Of a stretch of DNA of 64,000 bases, positions 30,443 to 42,777 are shown in pieces. The notes under the pieces are model-generated. The model did no database searches. It was not told the DNA's origin and was given only the letters and a program-made list of their open reading frames with translations. The position numbers and the translations under genes are program-made. Positions within the stretch are counted from its first letter, which is position 1. Each line of letters begins with the position of its first letter. Origin of the DNA: Daphnia carinata (Eukaryota; Arthropoda; Branchiopoda; Diplostraca; Daphniidae); NCBI RefSeq assembly GCF_022539665.2, contig NC_081336.1:8036778-8100777 (forward strand). Reading direction: 5' to 3'.

Positions 30443-33233
30443 TTAAAAGCGTTTGCCCATGCCGTAATAACCGCCCGGCTGTTGTTGTGGCTGCATTGGC
30501 CGGTGGGAAGAGTCTTGTTGTTGCCTGGCGCCTCCCGGTCCAGACTGGTAGTGTTTCATCATGTTGGGGCCCGTTGGTAAGAGGCCGTCGGCCAGGCCAC
30601 CACCGCCTTTCGGTCCGTCCGAATGTCCGGCAGAAATATCGTTGCCCGATCGCTGTTGCTGCTGTCCGGACGAGCCGACTTCTCCGGCCGCGTTCCACGA
30701 CGCGTTCAACGCCGACGAGTTGAGATGAGGAGCCGGAACGGGGGCAGGGACTGGGCCTGCGCCCACAATGCCAGCCCCGACCCCGCCCGCGCTAGAATTG
30801 AGAATGCTAAGTATCCTCTGTTGCAACTCCATTGGATTGTCTTGGCCGCCAACGCCCGGCGCAGCTCCACCGGAAGAGTATCCGCCTGATGAATCAATTT
30901 CGACCAAATGATTAGATGTCGCTCGTACGCGAGAAGCAAAACAACAATGACATACCGAGGAGATAAGCCGGTTGGCTACCGGCCAGACCACCACCACCGC
31001 CAGCACGGGCTTCTTCTGCCATCTGTCGGTCGCGTCTGTCGCTCAAATAGCGGATGAGACGGTCGTATTCGACGATGGTTAAGGGTCGATTCTCCTGCAA
31101 CAAATTGATGAGCGTTTGCATGTTGGAATGATGGGGCTCTAGTCCGGCCTGCATCTGCATTCCGCCTCTGCCTCTGGAATCGGAGGCCACCGAGTCCATC
31201 AAACCTCCGCGTTGTTCCACTCCGCCGAGGCCACCACCTCGGCCTCCTCCACCCTGTTGCTGCTGTTGATAACGCTGCAAGGACGACGACAACAGGGCGA
31301 AAGCATCCTCCACCGGAATGTTCCGGTGCTCTGATACATCCCCACGCACACATTTTTATTTGGTTTCAAAAAAGCTTTGGGTTTTTTTTTTCAGAAAAAA
31401 AACTTAAATTTCGCTCACACAAAAAGCCAAAAAATTGTTTCTAAAAAAACCCTCGCGATTGTTTTCAAAAAACGAAAAAATTTGTGGAAAAACGACGTAC
31501 GGCTCATTTGAGCCGTGAAAAGAAGGAAAAAACGACGATGAAACACGACCCGAAAAAATAAAAACTCTGGCCCCCATTTAGTGGGGGAAAATGACCCGAG
31601 GTCTCGAATATCTCTGGCCTGACCAGAGAGCAGATTAAATCCCAGCAATACTGAGAGGGAATAAGTACAGTCACAAAAACAAAACACTCGAATCATTTGA
31701 ACAAACGTCAACCCCTCTCGTAAAAGAAAAAAGCCTTTTTCGCTCTTTCAAAAACAGTTCACATCATTCGCAGGCGTCTGTAAGTTGCACATAACGCTTA
31801 ACCTGATGACCTCAACCGTCAAAAACGTCTAACAACCATAAGAAAAGTTCGGTAGTAAACGCCACCCTATTTTCATATGCCAAACAAATCGTGTGTTCGA
31901 TCAACAAAGAATTATTTAAAGGAAAAACGATCCCTGAGAAAAATCGATGGTAGGAAAAAGATGGAAGTAGAATATAAAAAACATGACTTACCTTCTGGTT
32001 GGCCAAAGAGGATGTTGAGGGTGATGCTGCCGTGCTCTTGATTGAGGGGAGACAAGACGATACCGTAAAGTGTGCCCCGAGACGACAAATCCCCTAGCAC
32101 CTGACGGATGGGAATTTCTTCGTGAGGGAAGAGGACGTCGACAGCCAAGCCTTGAGCACGAATGCGGCTCTCAATTCGTTCGGCGTACTGCCTTAGAGGA
32201 CCGGTTTTGGAAGTGACAACGATTTCTACTTCGTTGGCCATGTTCATTCCGCTAGGTTTCGGTCCCGGGCCGCCACTGTCAATTGAAATGAAAAAAACGA
32301 GTGTGAAAAAAGAGGATTCAAATTCAAGGTTTTTTGTACGTACCCGAAATTTCCTCGGTGATCTCCTGGTGGAGGAATAAACGAGTCTCTGGGATGCATA
32401 TCTCGCTCACGTTCCATGCCATAGGGGTCTCCATGGTAGGGATCCATCATGTCCATTTGGTCTCTGCCCCAATCACGTTGTTCTCTCCCGTCAAAGTCGC
32501 GAGATGGGCGATCCAAATCACGGTGGGGAGGACCTCCACGCATAAGCATTTCGGGATCTCGTCCTCTGGGAGGCATATCTGGCTCCCTACCACGCATGGG
32601 CATATCAAATTCTCTTCGTCTGATGGGCGAACGATCTCGATAATTGCCAGGATCGGGGCCACCTCCAACGCTTCCGCCTCCACCACCCCCAGCATTGCCA
32701 GGCATGGGAAGTCCATCTTTCCCAGATTTTACATTTTTCACATCTAAGACAAACATATGCTAAGTAAGATGCAACTACGCTAACATGTTTACACTCTCGA
32801 CTGCAACTTACCCATTCGGTGAGCCAAGATTTCCATATTCTGGGCTCCCCTAATGGCGTTCTCTGCACTGATTTCATCAGCATACTGAATGAATCCAAAG
32901 CCTTTCAGAATGGATATGCCTAAGTCGAAAGATGACATGCATAATCTAACATGAACAGACAAATCAAACACCCAAGATCTTACCCATAATGTGTCCAAAT
33001 GTGCTGAAATTCTCCTCTAGCAACTCTTTGGTGAGTCTTGGGTCATTGGTGGGAAGGTTTCCCACAAAAATACGTGCACTGGCCATGGATGCGTCAGAAG
33101 TGTGATTTGAAAGTCTGTCTCCTCCTCTTGGTGGGCCACTATCCCTGGCACCACCTCGTCCTCGTCCACTGTCCATTTCTCGTCCGCCGGAAAATCTTCC
33201 ATTGCCCACACCACGTCCACGCCGAAAACTCAT
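30443..33233 (-). CDS. Ncoa5: NCOA5-like RRM protein (nuclear receptor coactivator 5)
   Basis: Six exons in phase give 620 codons: 33233-32984, 32919-32812, 32743-32344, 32275-31992, 31330-30956 and 30885-30443. Order: an RGG-type N-terminus; an RRM (about residues 54-119) with RNP2 IFVGNL and RNP1 KGFGFIQY; an Arg/Asp/Met-rich region in exon 3; the NCOA5 core in exon 4 (VEIVVTSKTGPLRQYAERI ... GIVLSPLNQEHGSITLNI); a short helical segment LINLLQENRPLTIVEYDRLI matching human LINLLADNRYLTAEETDKII; and a Gln/Gly-rich tail. Family members are nuclear RNA-binding cofactors. The added RRM is what I recall for insect NCOA5 relatives rather than the human protein. The ATG at 33233 directly precedes the RGG region. 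Confidence 0.85.
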
Positions 33234-33747
33234 TTCGATTCTGATTTTCAAAAATATGACAAGTTGAATCAACACATGTTTTTGTATGGAAAATGGCAAT
33301 GGTGGTGTCCAAATTATTTATATTAATAGCCAGTGAGTTAAGGTACAAAATAATACAGTAAAATAATGGCATACCTGTTAATAAAATGGTAAGACGTTTC
33401 ACTTTGAATGAAAAGCCGGGATCTTTTTTATGTTTACTGCTTAGCGCGAATGGCGTCCAAAAAGCTAAATCTAACCAACGTTGCCAATTCGGACCAAACA
33501 AATCTGGCAGCGTCTCCTTCTGGGAAATGCAATAGCAGACGCCACGACGCGCTCCGGCGCTCGTCTAGCTTCGCCTTAGCAGTGCCTTGAGGCAGAAGAA
33601 TAACGAATGATATGCATACAAATGCATTATTATATTAAAATTGAGCCAGTTTTTGGTATTTCCTCATCAAAATTTATTTTTATTCAACACATCACGATAA
33701 AAAAAATATATTTGAATAAAAAAAAAAACGTAAACAAAGGGCACGAT
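33234..33747. other. NCOA5 promoter / TAF2 3' flank
   Basis: A 514-base gap between the NCOA5 start and the TAF2 stop, both on the minus strand. It should contain the NCOA5 5' UTR and promoter and the TAF2 3' UTR. No coding potential beyond short chance frames. Confidence 0.6.
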
Positions 33748-36700
33748 TTAAAAAGTAAGCCCCATGTCGGGCGAAGGAGGAGCTGAACTATCGGAGCTCA
33801 ACGCCGTCACATCTTCCTTCTGTCGGTCCTTGTCGGCTTTTTCTTTTTCTTTTTTCTCGCGATGGTGCTTATGTTTGTGTTTATGCTTGTGCTTTTTCTT
33901 CTCCTTCTTTCGCTTCAACTGTAGAATAATTAAACCAGTTTATTATGAGATAACCAGTTATTATTTTTAAATGCCATTAAAAGTGAAAATACCTTTTTAA
34001 GGCTATCAACACCCAATCCAGGCAGAGATTGAGATGTGTCTGAAAAGCCGCCAATATCCAGCGTAGTGGACTCTGTGTCGGTAACTGTTTGTTGAACCAA
34101 GACTTCCTGTGTTGGAATGTATATTGAACAACTGTTAGCATACTGATTAAAAAAATTAATTAAAGCTGTCACTCGAACCTTAGTTATGCCCGCCACAACT
34201 TCCACAGACGCGACAGACATTCCGTCTTCACCAAATCCCGAACCTGGAACACTAACTTCCATATCCATATGAGATAAGCTATCCTGTTGTGACCAAAATA
34301 ATACACTTTCACTTTTAATGGATTGCCACAAGTATATCAGTATGTTTAAAGAATCTTACGCGATGGGTCAATCCAGGTATTTCGGCACTCTCCAAGGCCG
34401 TTGGTGGAGCCTCGGCCACTCTTTGGTACATGGCACCTGACAGGCACGGTGGCTTTCGACGGCCGTACAGGCAATTATAAAGGTCAACGATATCATTACG
34501 AAGCATAGCATCGTGTGATAATTCAGTGCTAAAAAACAATATCATAATTTATTAATAGTTATTAAAAAATAAAGTCGTAGCACGAAGGTAAATACTTCAT
34601 AAGTTTCCATAATCGCTCCATGACGGGTATCGTGTCCAAACGACTACCTCTACCACGTTCGAATGGTGGATTGCTGGCCAGCATTGTTAACAACTCGTGT
34701 CTCACTCTAGGCTCTGGATCGTTTTCGATAATATCGAGAAGAAATTCCCAATCCGACATGCGAGAATCGGCTTGGACAACTTCTACCAAAGCTTCCAGGG
34801 CTGAGACGCGGACATCTGATGATTTTTGTTTATAGAATTTAGTCTATCAAATGAACAAATTAAAATAAATAGTACCATGAAATTGTCCGTATTGTGCATA
34901 GCTTTTAAACAAGTCCGACTTGCTAGGTAGTTGTCCGCACTTTTGAAGTTTACGGATGGTGCGCAAACACCCGACAGTCACTGCAAACTTGTAGGTGGGC
35001 AAAAGTTTTTCCAAGTTCAACGCGCGGGCGACTTCTTCCAAAACTTGGTGTGTTTCTTTCGTCACAGATTCTGGCGTCAGCGAAGCCCTACGAATCAATA
35101 TTATCAAACGATGAAATTCTAAGAATGCCATTTCGGAATGTTTGCAATTCTTACGCTGACTGTGCGACAAAGGCAACAACAGGCGAGGCCGTGTTTCCCA
35201 AAGCTTCAATTAGAGCAGCTCGGTACCAGCAGTCCGACAGGCGATTTTTCGTGTTGTCGTTGTACTTGAACAAATCTAAAAGGAAACGCAAGACTTCCTG
35301 TGGGCAGACACCCAATGCATTTCTGAGTTGTGCCATCGCCACAGGGATAGTCTATCCGTTATAAAGGAATAGTTTATGATTTCTTATCTAAAATAAATAT
35401 ATCGAGATCTGATAATACTTTTTGTAAAAAGTAGTGCTGAAAGTTGGCAAAGTTGTTCTGGCGGACAATGTGTTGGCATGAAAACGAACCGAAGAGTTTC
35501 CTAAAAATCATCAACATAGCAGGCGGGCCTGCCCAACTCGACACCATTCCATTTGCTACCTGTCACAAAACACGACACCCAACAAATGAAGAGATATGGA
35601 AACGATAATTTTAATAATAGAATTTACTTTGGCCAGACAGAATGCAGCATCACAGCGAACTTTGTAAAAACAATTTTCATTTTCGATTATGTCTGTCAGT
35701 GCCAAACGAGTGGCTGGGGTAGCAAAACGTTCCAGTGCTGTCACAGCTTCCATCTATTTTGCAATATAAATAATAACAAAAAATGTTTGAATACTTCTTA
35801 GTAGACAAAACATTCATGAGTTCCAAACCTGTGCTGTCACATCTCTTTCATGTCGGAGCTGGTACTGCCACTGATAGTCGGGTTGTGAGATCTCAACGGC
35901 TCTGAGCAGGGACATGTCGGGATCGAGACGTATCCACAAAACAGGAGAATCGGCACTAGAATACAAGTAGATTAGAAATTACTTACACGAATACGTTTAG
36001 AATTGAAAATGAATAAAACAGAAAACTAACTCCATGGCAGAAAGATCCATATCGACTTCTTCTCCAGTGCATAATGGAATCTTTTTCTTCTTGTTGCGAC
36101 GAGATTTCGAGTGGCACGTGAGGTCATTTTTGGCCACAGATGATTCGATTTGTAACGTGTGACGGAACGTACCGTCAAGTTCTTGTAACGCCACGACAAG
36201 GGGACCGACGTACCGTCGCAAACCGCGAGCTGGTTGCGCTCCGCTAGCTGCGTCTTGTCGAATCTCTAATTCCACCGTGTTCCTACGTTCAAATCGAATG
36301 TTGTAAAATAAACAAATGCATTACAAACAATTGGTACTCGTTACGGACCTTTTACGGTTGAAGACAAAGCTCAGCTGAAACCGAGCGTGACCTCCTTGGC
36401 GGACCCAAGTATCAACAAAGACGCCAATGTCTTTTCCGGTTACAGTAAAAATAGCTTTTGCAAATGTGGCAGTCGATATCAACATGGCTCCCCATTGGTT
36501 GGCTTGGCATTTTTGTTGTGATGCCTGTACTGCAAGTGACAGTTGTTTGTTGAACACCTAATGAAAAATGTTGGTACACATTTCTGAAGAAAATGGGTAA
36601 TGTTCCAACAGACCTGGATTAGAAGCGGTTGACCGATTCGCAATTCCAGCATCCGTAAAACCAAGTGAGCCTTCTTGCGCATTATTTTTGCGTGGCGGGG

Positions 36701-38591
36701 TGTCACCGTGTGAGCGGAATGTGGCCAAAAGTGAAACGAATCTGGACTGCGGATAGGTTGTTGACCACCGCCTGAAGTGGGAACAGCACTTCCAGGAGGC
36801 TTGCTGGCGTCAAGAATGATTCCGCCAACTTCTTCCTCATAACGAATGACTTCATCCAGTTCCTATCAAATCGAAACGTTTAGTTGCCAGTAAATAGTAA
36901 ATTCTAAAGACAAATACACTTTACCTGATGAATCCAGTGTCGGTATTCATTGTTACCAAAGAGTTTCTTCATATGAAGGCCGGATAAGTAAGACGAGATA
37001 CCTTGTGTTAGCCAAGCATCATTCCAACCCTGGCGGGATAGGAAACAAGTATAGAACTGTTCTGCAACAGCAATTGAGATCACATTTCGTGAGGCGTACG
37101 TCTGTTCCAGGTAGGGAGTTGACTGCAAAAGTTCCATGTTCATGATCGATAGGGTGGAAAACGAACTGCAATCTCTGCGAGGCAAACCATATTTGTTTGG
37201 TGACTGAAATAAAAGTAAAGCACGTGTGTTTTTGGTTCCTTACTTGGAGGCCACGTCGACATATACTGTCTTACAGAATGAATAAGGGTATCGGGTACCG
37301 AGAAGCTCTTCGTAGAACTCAAAAGTTTCATGGACGTAACGGGCTGTCGCACGTAGTAAAGGCATCAGTGGAGGAAGGCAAAAATGAGTCAACTCTTGCA
37401 TGTAGGGATCCACCAAAATTTCAAACGGCCTAGCATAAATGTGAATGTAAGATTGATTCTTATTAAAGGATAATTAAATCCATAGTTACCCGACAGCTAA
37501 TCCAATGTTAGGTGCCGCTGTTGGCATGGAAAGTACATAGTGAAACGTTTTGCGTCGAAGGTCTTGCGTGTAAACTACCTCTGTTAAGTCACCACACGAG
37601 ACAGCCGTCATGGAGGCATCAACGGTGAATTCAAGTTTCCAAGTGCAGACCTGGTTTGTGTATGACAACCATGGTATAACAAAAGGCTTGTGATTTTTAA
37701 GTGAAGCATCTACTGACCTCTGAGAATGAGTCGATGCAAGGAAACCATAGGCGTGCCGAATTTTCCCATCCGTAGGAAAACATGTGAGCACATCGCTATT
37801 ACAGATACGCTGGAATAATTTTTTTTATTTGTGCAATGAATCATTCAAATACCTCTGCCAATGTTCCCTCCCCAGGAGGCACAACAAAATGAAGTCCACC
37901 TGCAGGTTGCTCCAAAGAAAATTCTATACCAATTCTTAGAGAACGGCCTTCTGTCATCAAATGCTGTGCTTCTGAAGGTATTCTGATAACAAGTTCACCC
38001 AAGTTTGCATCAGGATCGGTAGAAGAAACAGCTTCCTGATGTGCAGGTGTAAAAACTTCAAGACTTTTTCTTTTGTTAACAAAATAAAGATAGGATGTTT
38101 AGTATGTGTTCAGTGCAAGGTTTGAAGCTGGCAACTTACGTTGAGGTATCTGAACAGATTTCTTGGGTTGGATCAAAATACTGAAACTGCAACTCTAGAT
38201 TGTCATTCAGGGTGATTTTATATATTCTACATTGTTTTACATTTAGAAATACTTGACGGAATTCTTTCTGTGGGAGTAGTGTCAATTCAACAAAGCCCTA
38301 AGAGAAACAAAAATCAGCAAAGAGAAACCAATAGAATTTACCGTTCAACATACAATAACACTCTTTGTTTGAAGATTGATTCCTGTTAAGCTCAATATTT
38401 GATGGGCTGCAAAAAGAGGGTAACATGTGATAATTTTATTTAAATACAATAAATAAGTGGTTTCAAATACCTAATTTGTAAGGCCGTTGAGGAATTGTCG
38501 GCCCAGAAACGCTAAGAGAGCTCGAATTGGATACATCGTTGTCTCTTTCTGGCACCTTTTCTCGTTTGATTTTGGGTATTTTTTTATCCAT
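33748..38591 (-). CDS. Taf2: TAF2, TFIID subunit 2
   Basis: Twenty-one exons join in phase to 1172 codons (1171 aa; human 1199): 38591-38471, 38406-38354, 38297-38140, 38069-37853, 37795-37718, 37650-37490, 37429-37244, 37174-36925, 36862-36614, 36557-36349, 36282-36031, 35955-35829, 35753-35628, 35559-35419, 35351-35155, 35087-34876, 34815-34596, 34528-34360, 34283-34179, 34106-33993 and 33918-33748. It matches human TAF2 throughout: [59 protein letters not shown], and a Lys/His-rich tail. The M1-aminopeptidase-like part lacks the HExxH zinc motif (VAEQF at that place), as is known for TAF2, so it is a scaffold and not a peptidase. Role: promoter recognition (Inr) within TFIID in the nucleus. 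Confidence 0.95.
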
Positions 38592-39201
38592 TTTCTATCA
38601 AACTCTCAGGCAATCAATGATTCATTATAGTTTTTCCCATAACACAATAAATAGAGAAACACAGGTTCACAAACTTGAGCAAGCCACAACAGCCGATTGC
38701 GCGCCGACGATGCCGCCACTGCATAACATTCGTCTGCTAATGAGTTCGAATGCTACCTGGTTTGCACTTTGAGGATCGTTTTCTGTCCATTACCATTTCG
38801 AATATAGATGTTCAATTAAAAAATGAGGCATTTCAAGTACCTAAGCTGTCGCCAAATGCTACTCTAGTTCTTTTGTTTTGATTTTCAAACCTGAAAGATT
38901 TCTTCCGGATGAAGCAATTGGGCGACATTATCTAGAAATGTGTTTGTCTATGCCGGGTACTTGTTAAATGCGTAAAAAAATTTGTGCGAAACAAAAAAAA
39001 GGGCTAATAGCTCACAAAGTAATTTGTTTTTACTGTACTCCATATTTGTTTGAACTAGATGAAACCATACCAATTATAATTTATTCTTATTCGTGTACTG
39101 TTTCCTTTCACATGAACATTTCAGTGGACGGTCTTGATACAAATAAAATAAATTCATTAGTACCACATTAACATGACCGTAAGGAAACGGATCTTTTCTG
39201 C
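38592..39201. other. TAF2 promoter / CAP gene 3' flank
   Basis: 610 bases between the TAF2 start and the stop of the CAP gene, both minus strand. No gene is seen. It presumably contains the TAF2 promoter and the CAP 3' UTR. Confidence 0.6.
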
Positions 39202-40376
39202 TCAAGCGCATAATCCGTCATTGTTTTTGGTCCCTGCTGGGCAGGCAGATCCAGCCGATCCTTGGGCATAGACAGGCCCATTGATAAAATTTCCCGAAGG
39301 CCCATAATTGCAGACGTAAAATTTATTGTAGGGAAGCTTTGGCCCAAAAAGCTGAAACCAATAATAAATGAATTAAGTTCACACGTCAACGGAAATTGTA
39401 ATATTTCGTTTTTTACAGCCGTGGATTTGTAGTAGGCGACTCCACACCCAACGGTGTAGGTATTTGCCCATACAACTTGCGTATAGTGACCAATAGCACC
39501 TGGAGGGTTCGGTATCGGTGGATTAGGGCTCAACCTGAATTTAAAAAAAAAAACATTAATAAACATTTAACGAGCACTTGATATACATAATTAGCTGTTT
39601 TACTTACGGGAAGTTTTTAACGTAAGCGCTTTTCATGTAAAGCACTTCATCGTACCACGCCTTGACGGCCGTGTTCCAGTCAGACGTTCCCAAATTATCA
39701 ATGGAAGATCCAGAAATGTAAAGATTTTGGCCAACAACGAAGCGTACTAAACAAGTAATGGAAAGTCGGTGACTTTATAATTTGATCACGTCAATTGTGA
39801 ACCATTTCCCAAGCTTCGTGATGCACTATAATGCTTACCAACATTTCTGCAAGCGTCATGCTTGTAGACACATTGTTGGGCGTGCGTTTGGGCCATAACG
39901 GCGAGCTCGTTGTCCCATTTCTATCGAACAAAGGAGATCAAAAACGAGAGATAAATGGCATGCAGATCTTAAGTCATATTGGGAAATTTAAGTACCAATT
40001 GTCTCATATTGGAAGCTGGTGGTTGAGGACCTGGATTCCCACGAGCCTCGAGTCCCTTTGCTACCTGGCGTCTGTAATTGTTATGCGCGTTCAAGATTGT
40101 GGTGATTTCAGCTGCACTAATGGTGGATTTAATTGGATATGCCGGCTGGCAAGCAGCTCCCCAACTAGTATTCTAATTCGAATGACAACAAAGTCGCTTA
40201 CTTTATTATAGAAAATGTCAATTGTTATTATTTTGAGAATACGTTACCGAAAACTTGCACAGAGTGTTTTCTCTAGGCACACGGCAACTACTTATGCGAC
40301 AGTAGGAATTCTGTGCTTGGCTAACACCTGCCACTGTAAGCAAAACTGCGCTCACAAACGTTAAAATTGCCATCAT
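39202..40376 (-). CDS. Secreted CAP-domain protein (antigen 5 / venom allergen 5-like)
   Basis: Six exons in phase give 265 codons: 40376-40248, 40172-39996, 39920-39839, 39746-39608, 39534-39417 and 39351-39202. Order: signal peptide (residues 1 to about 21, [21 protein letters not shown]); a Cys-bearing N-terminal segment; then a CAP/SCP domain with [11 protein letters not shown], the CAP1 signature [21 protein letters not shown] and the CAP2 signature [11 protein letters not shown]; and a short Cys-containing C-terminus. The size suits a single-domain antigen-5 type protein. Family members are extracellular with varied roles (venom, reproduction, immunity); a specific function cannot be given. 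The start is the first of two adjacent ATGs, directly ahead of the signal peptide. Confidence 0.92.
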
Positions 40377-40439
40377 TTACCTCCAACAATATGCCTCTTG
40401 AAAATACAAAAAAAAACAATCAACAGCTGCTTAAAAATC

Positions 40440-40920
40440 TTTATTTTTGAAGTCTATTACCTTGCAAAACCAATGACGAGCTATGTTTGTAGAATGAGAA
40501 GTGGTGTTGGTAGCCTCCTTATAAATGCATTCAACAGCAACCGAGTCCTGGTTGCTAGCCATTCTGCCCAGCCGATTGGGTTGAACGAGAATGAACAGGT
40601 GTTGCAAATGACAACAGACGTGCGCTATAGGACGATATAGAGGAAAAGTAATTTTCAATTGAGTTGCGGGTAATCTTTTGACAGTTGATCAAACATAGGC
40701 AACGTGTACCTGGATATCCAACAATTATTTAAACAATTTGGTGCTATTCTGTGGCAATATAGCGCCTTCCCTCAATAGCAAATACAGTAGTGGACGAAGG
40801 GTTTATAGAACATAAATAGGTTTAGCTGAAAAACGATTTAAAATATGATGCACATAAATCCAGCCTCCATCGCGATAAACAACCCGCATCCTGTGAACTG
40901 ATGAAGCAGAAACAAATATT
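40440..40920. repeat. Duplicated intergenic block, copy 1
   Basis: A block of roughly 480 bp, including the CAP promoter, that recurs with high similarity at about 54841-55310 and in part at 55500-55735 and 47800-47905. It includes the recognisable landmarks CCCAGCCGATTGG, CAACGTGTACCTGGA and GTGGCAATATAGCGC in the same order each time. Confidence 0.8.
40492..40523 (-). promoter_or_regulatory. CAP gene core promoter (TATA + Inr)
   Basis: On the minus strand TATAAGG (40523-40517) and an arthropod-type initiator TCATTC (40497-40492, A+1 at 40495) are spaced so that the TATA begins at -28. A GCAAG/GTAAT donor about 35 bases downstream suggests a short noncoding first exon with an intron before the ATG at 40376. 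This promoter is part of the duplicated segment found again at 54841-54930. Confidence 0.65.
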
Positions 40921-41340
40921 CAAGCTCTAATTTCGTAGTCAGTTTTTCAAAAAAATTAAAGAATAAATTGGTGAATACAAATGAAAAAAAAGTGAATGGT
41001 AATCTAGTGCTATCTGAAAGTGACGAGCTTATCCAACCACAAAAACTGACACGAACGTTTCGTGATAATAGAGTTGAATCGGTTCTGCCAAGCAAGCTCT
41101 TATCAGGCCAAGTGATGGCCCGTGCACTGACTGTGACGACCAACACTAGCACGAAATATCAGTTCGAGTTTCCCTATCAGGACAATCGTTTTTTTAAACG
41201 CCAACAGTTCGGAACCTTCGTCAATTTAAGAGAAAAATTCCGAGTTAGTGTAATAGAGAAAATCGCGGTTTAAGGAAGAATAATAAGTAGAGTAGTGAAA
41301 ACTTAAGTGAAAAGTTTGGGTCACTAATTACCACCTGAAA
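40921..41340 (+). promoter_or_regulatory. 5' region of NACHT copy A, duplicated with the gene
   Basis: From about 41020 to the ATG at 41341 this sequence aligns closely with 48054-48383 in front of copy B, and its last ~130 bases also with the region in front of copy C (before 56518). No TATA box is seen; a TCAGTT initiator-like element lies at 41160. Promoter activity is inferred from shared conservation and position. Confidence 0.4.
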
Positions 41341-42777
41341 ATGACGAATAAAAGAGATCATTTAAACAAAGTTAAAGGGCGTGACGCACCTGCCAAGAAG
41401 ACCCGAAAAAACCTTGCAACCATTGCTCAAACTCCACCGTTGGCCGGCGCGTCGTCGTCTGTCGTTTCTGTTCCAGAAGAGGCCACGGAAGTTGCTCAGG
41501 GATTGAGAAAAACCAATCATGGTATTAGTTTCCAACTGAAGCTTTTGATGCTCTTCTTGATACGAGGAATCCAAGCCGGCTACGCCTTCCGACTGGGTAC
41601 CGAAATGGAAGATCTCGGAGGTAAATTTGATGATATAATTTTCCAATATGAAGTCGACGATGGTGGCAAACGTCAAGTTAACAGATACCTGCAAGCAAAA
41701 CACAAACAAAACGGGTCGGTGAAAATAACGGCAGGACAGTTGTTCAACGAAACAGAAGGCGATTTCAGCCTGTTGAAATACTTCAGCTCGTATTGCGGCA
41801 TACTATCACGAGGGGATGACATCCAGGACTGCATTATAGGCACCAACATTGGCTTCAACTCGAACAATCTACTAAAAAAAGGAATTCAATTGATACGTGT
41901 CAGCACTGACGATGAAATGTTCAAGTTTAGAAGACACCGAGTTGCCCGTTATAAAATCAAAATCGATCTAGGTCATACCTTCTTGGGAAAATTGCGAGAA
42001 GTTAACTTTGAAGATCCTGCTACAAAGTCGAAAAGGAATGCAACCGATGACGAGATTGACGGTTTTTTAGACAAGCTCGTCTTTGTCGTCAACATGCCCA
42101 ACGAAGTCGAATTGGGAAAGATACTTACAGAAGAAGTCGGAAAATACTACGAAGTGAACGAAGCAGATTTCCAATCGGATTTCATTCTTAGAAACATGTG
42201 GGATTGGTTCAAGCTGAAAAAATCTGAATTTTTGACATCAGAACAAGGAGAAGAGATATTACAACAAGGCAAACAAAAATTAAATGCTTTACGTACAACG
42301 TCTGTTTCAATCAATTACCAAATGAAACTGCAAGAAACGATAGAATTCAATGCTGTTGCAATTGATGAAATGAAAGAAAAATTGAAGATGCTGTTGGATT
42401 CACCAAACAAAATCGAGCGAATCAAAACTGCATTCCCCAAACTCACTGCAGTTAAAGTAAGCGCAGCTCTAAAGAAAATCGAAAAATTCTTACCTTTCAC
42501 AGATAGCTACTTGATGTCATCATCCAAAGGCTTAAAAACAAATTTTACAAACGTCAAGGATGCATTAAAATTAGAAACTTGTCATCAACTTCTCGTTGTC
42601 GTTTGCGAAGACGGTCATTCGGAAAATGACAGTGACGAAAACTTAATCGGGGACAATCAACTAACAAATAAAAAAGTGATCATTTTATGTGGCAATGGCA
42701 TTGCAACACCAGACGATCTCAAGTTCACAGACTTAAGTCACAACTGCATGGAGAAATTACTTGACAAGCAAGTTTAG
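41341..42777 (+). CDS. Copy A, part 1: PD-(D/E)XK-like nuclease (DUF4297/Cap4-like) domain
   Basis: An open frame of 478 codons with no intron, ending at TAG 42775-42777. After a basic, Ser/Pro-rich leader (residues 1-55) comes the conserved core GISFQLKLLMLFLIRG, then GGKFDDIIF (D97-D98) and, about 20 residues on, YLQAKHKQ (Q118-x-K120), followed by GDFSLLKYFSSY. The spacing of the acidic pair and the QxK motif is that of PD-(D/E)XK nucleases of the DUF4297/Cap4 kind used as effectors in bacterial anti-phage systems. The remainder (about 160-478) is predicted helical. The next codons continue the same frame into the NACHT part, and copy C shows that the two parts were once joined. Assignment to the nuclease superfamily is by motif and recollection only; nuclease activity is untested. 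Confidence 0.7.
   Translation: MTNKRDHLNKVKGRDAPAKKTRKNLATIAQTPPLAGASSSVVSVPEEATEVAQGLRKTNHGISFQLKLLMLFLIRGIQAGYAFRLGTEMEDLGGKFDDIIFQYEVDDGGKRQVNRYLQAKHKQNGSVKITAGQLFNETEGDFSLLKYFSSYCGILSRGDDIQDCIIGTNIGFNSNNLLKKGIQLIRVSTDDEMFKFRRHRVARYKIKIDLGHTFLGKLREVNFEDPATKSKRNATDDEIDGFLDKLVFVVNMPNEVELGKILTEEVGKYYEVNEADFQSDFILRNMWDWFKLKKSEFLTSEQGEEILQQGKQKLNALRTTSVSINYQMKLQETIEFNAVAIDEMKEKLKMLLDSPNKIERIKTAFPKLTAVKVSAALKKIEKFLPFTDSYLMSSSKGLKTNFTNVKDALKLETCHQLLVVVCEDGHSENDSDENLIGDNQLTNKKVIILCGNGIATPDDLKFTDLSHNCMEKLLDKQV

Noticed and set aside
37353-37400. Functional zinc aminopeptidase in the TAF2 locus
   Set aside because: The M1-like region lacks HExxH, as expected for TAF2.
41207-41222. Heat-shock element in the NACHT 5' region
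   Set aside because: Only one GAAnnTTC pair is present and the neighbouring TTC/GAA spacing is wrong.
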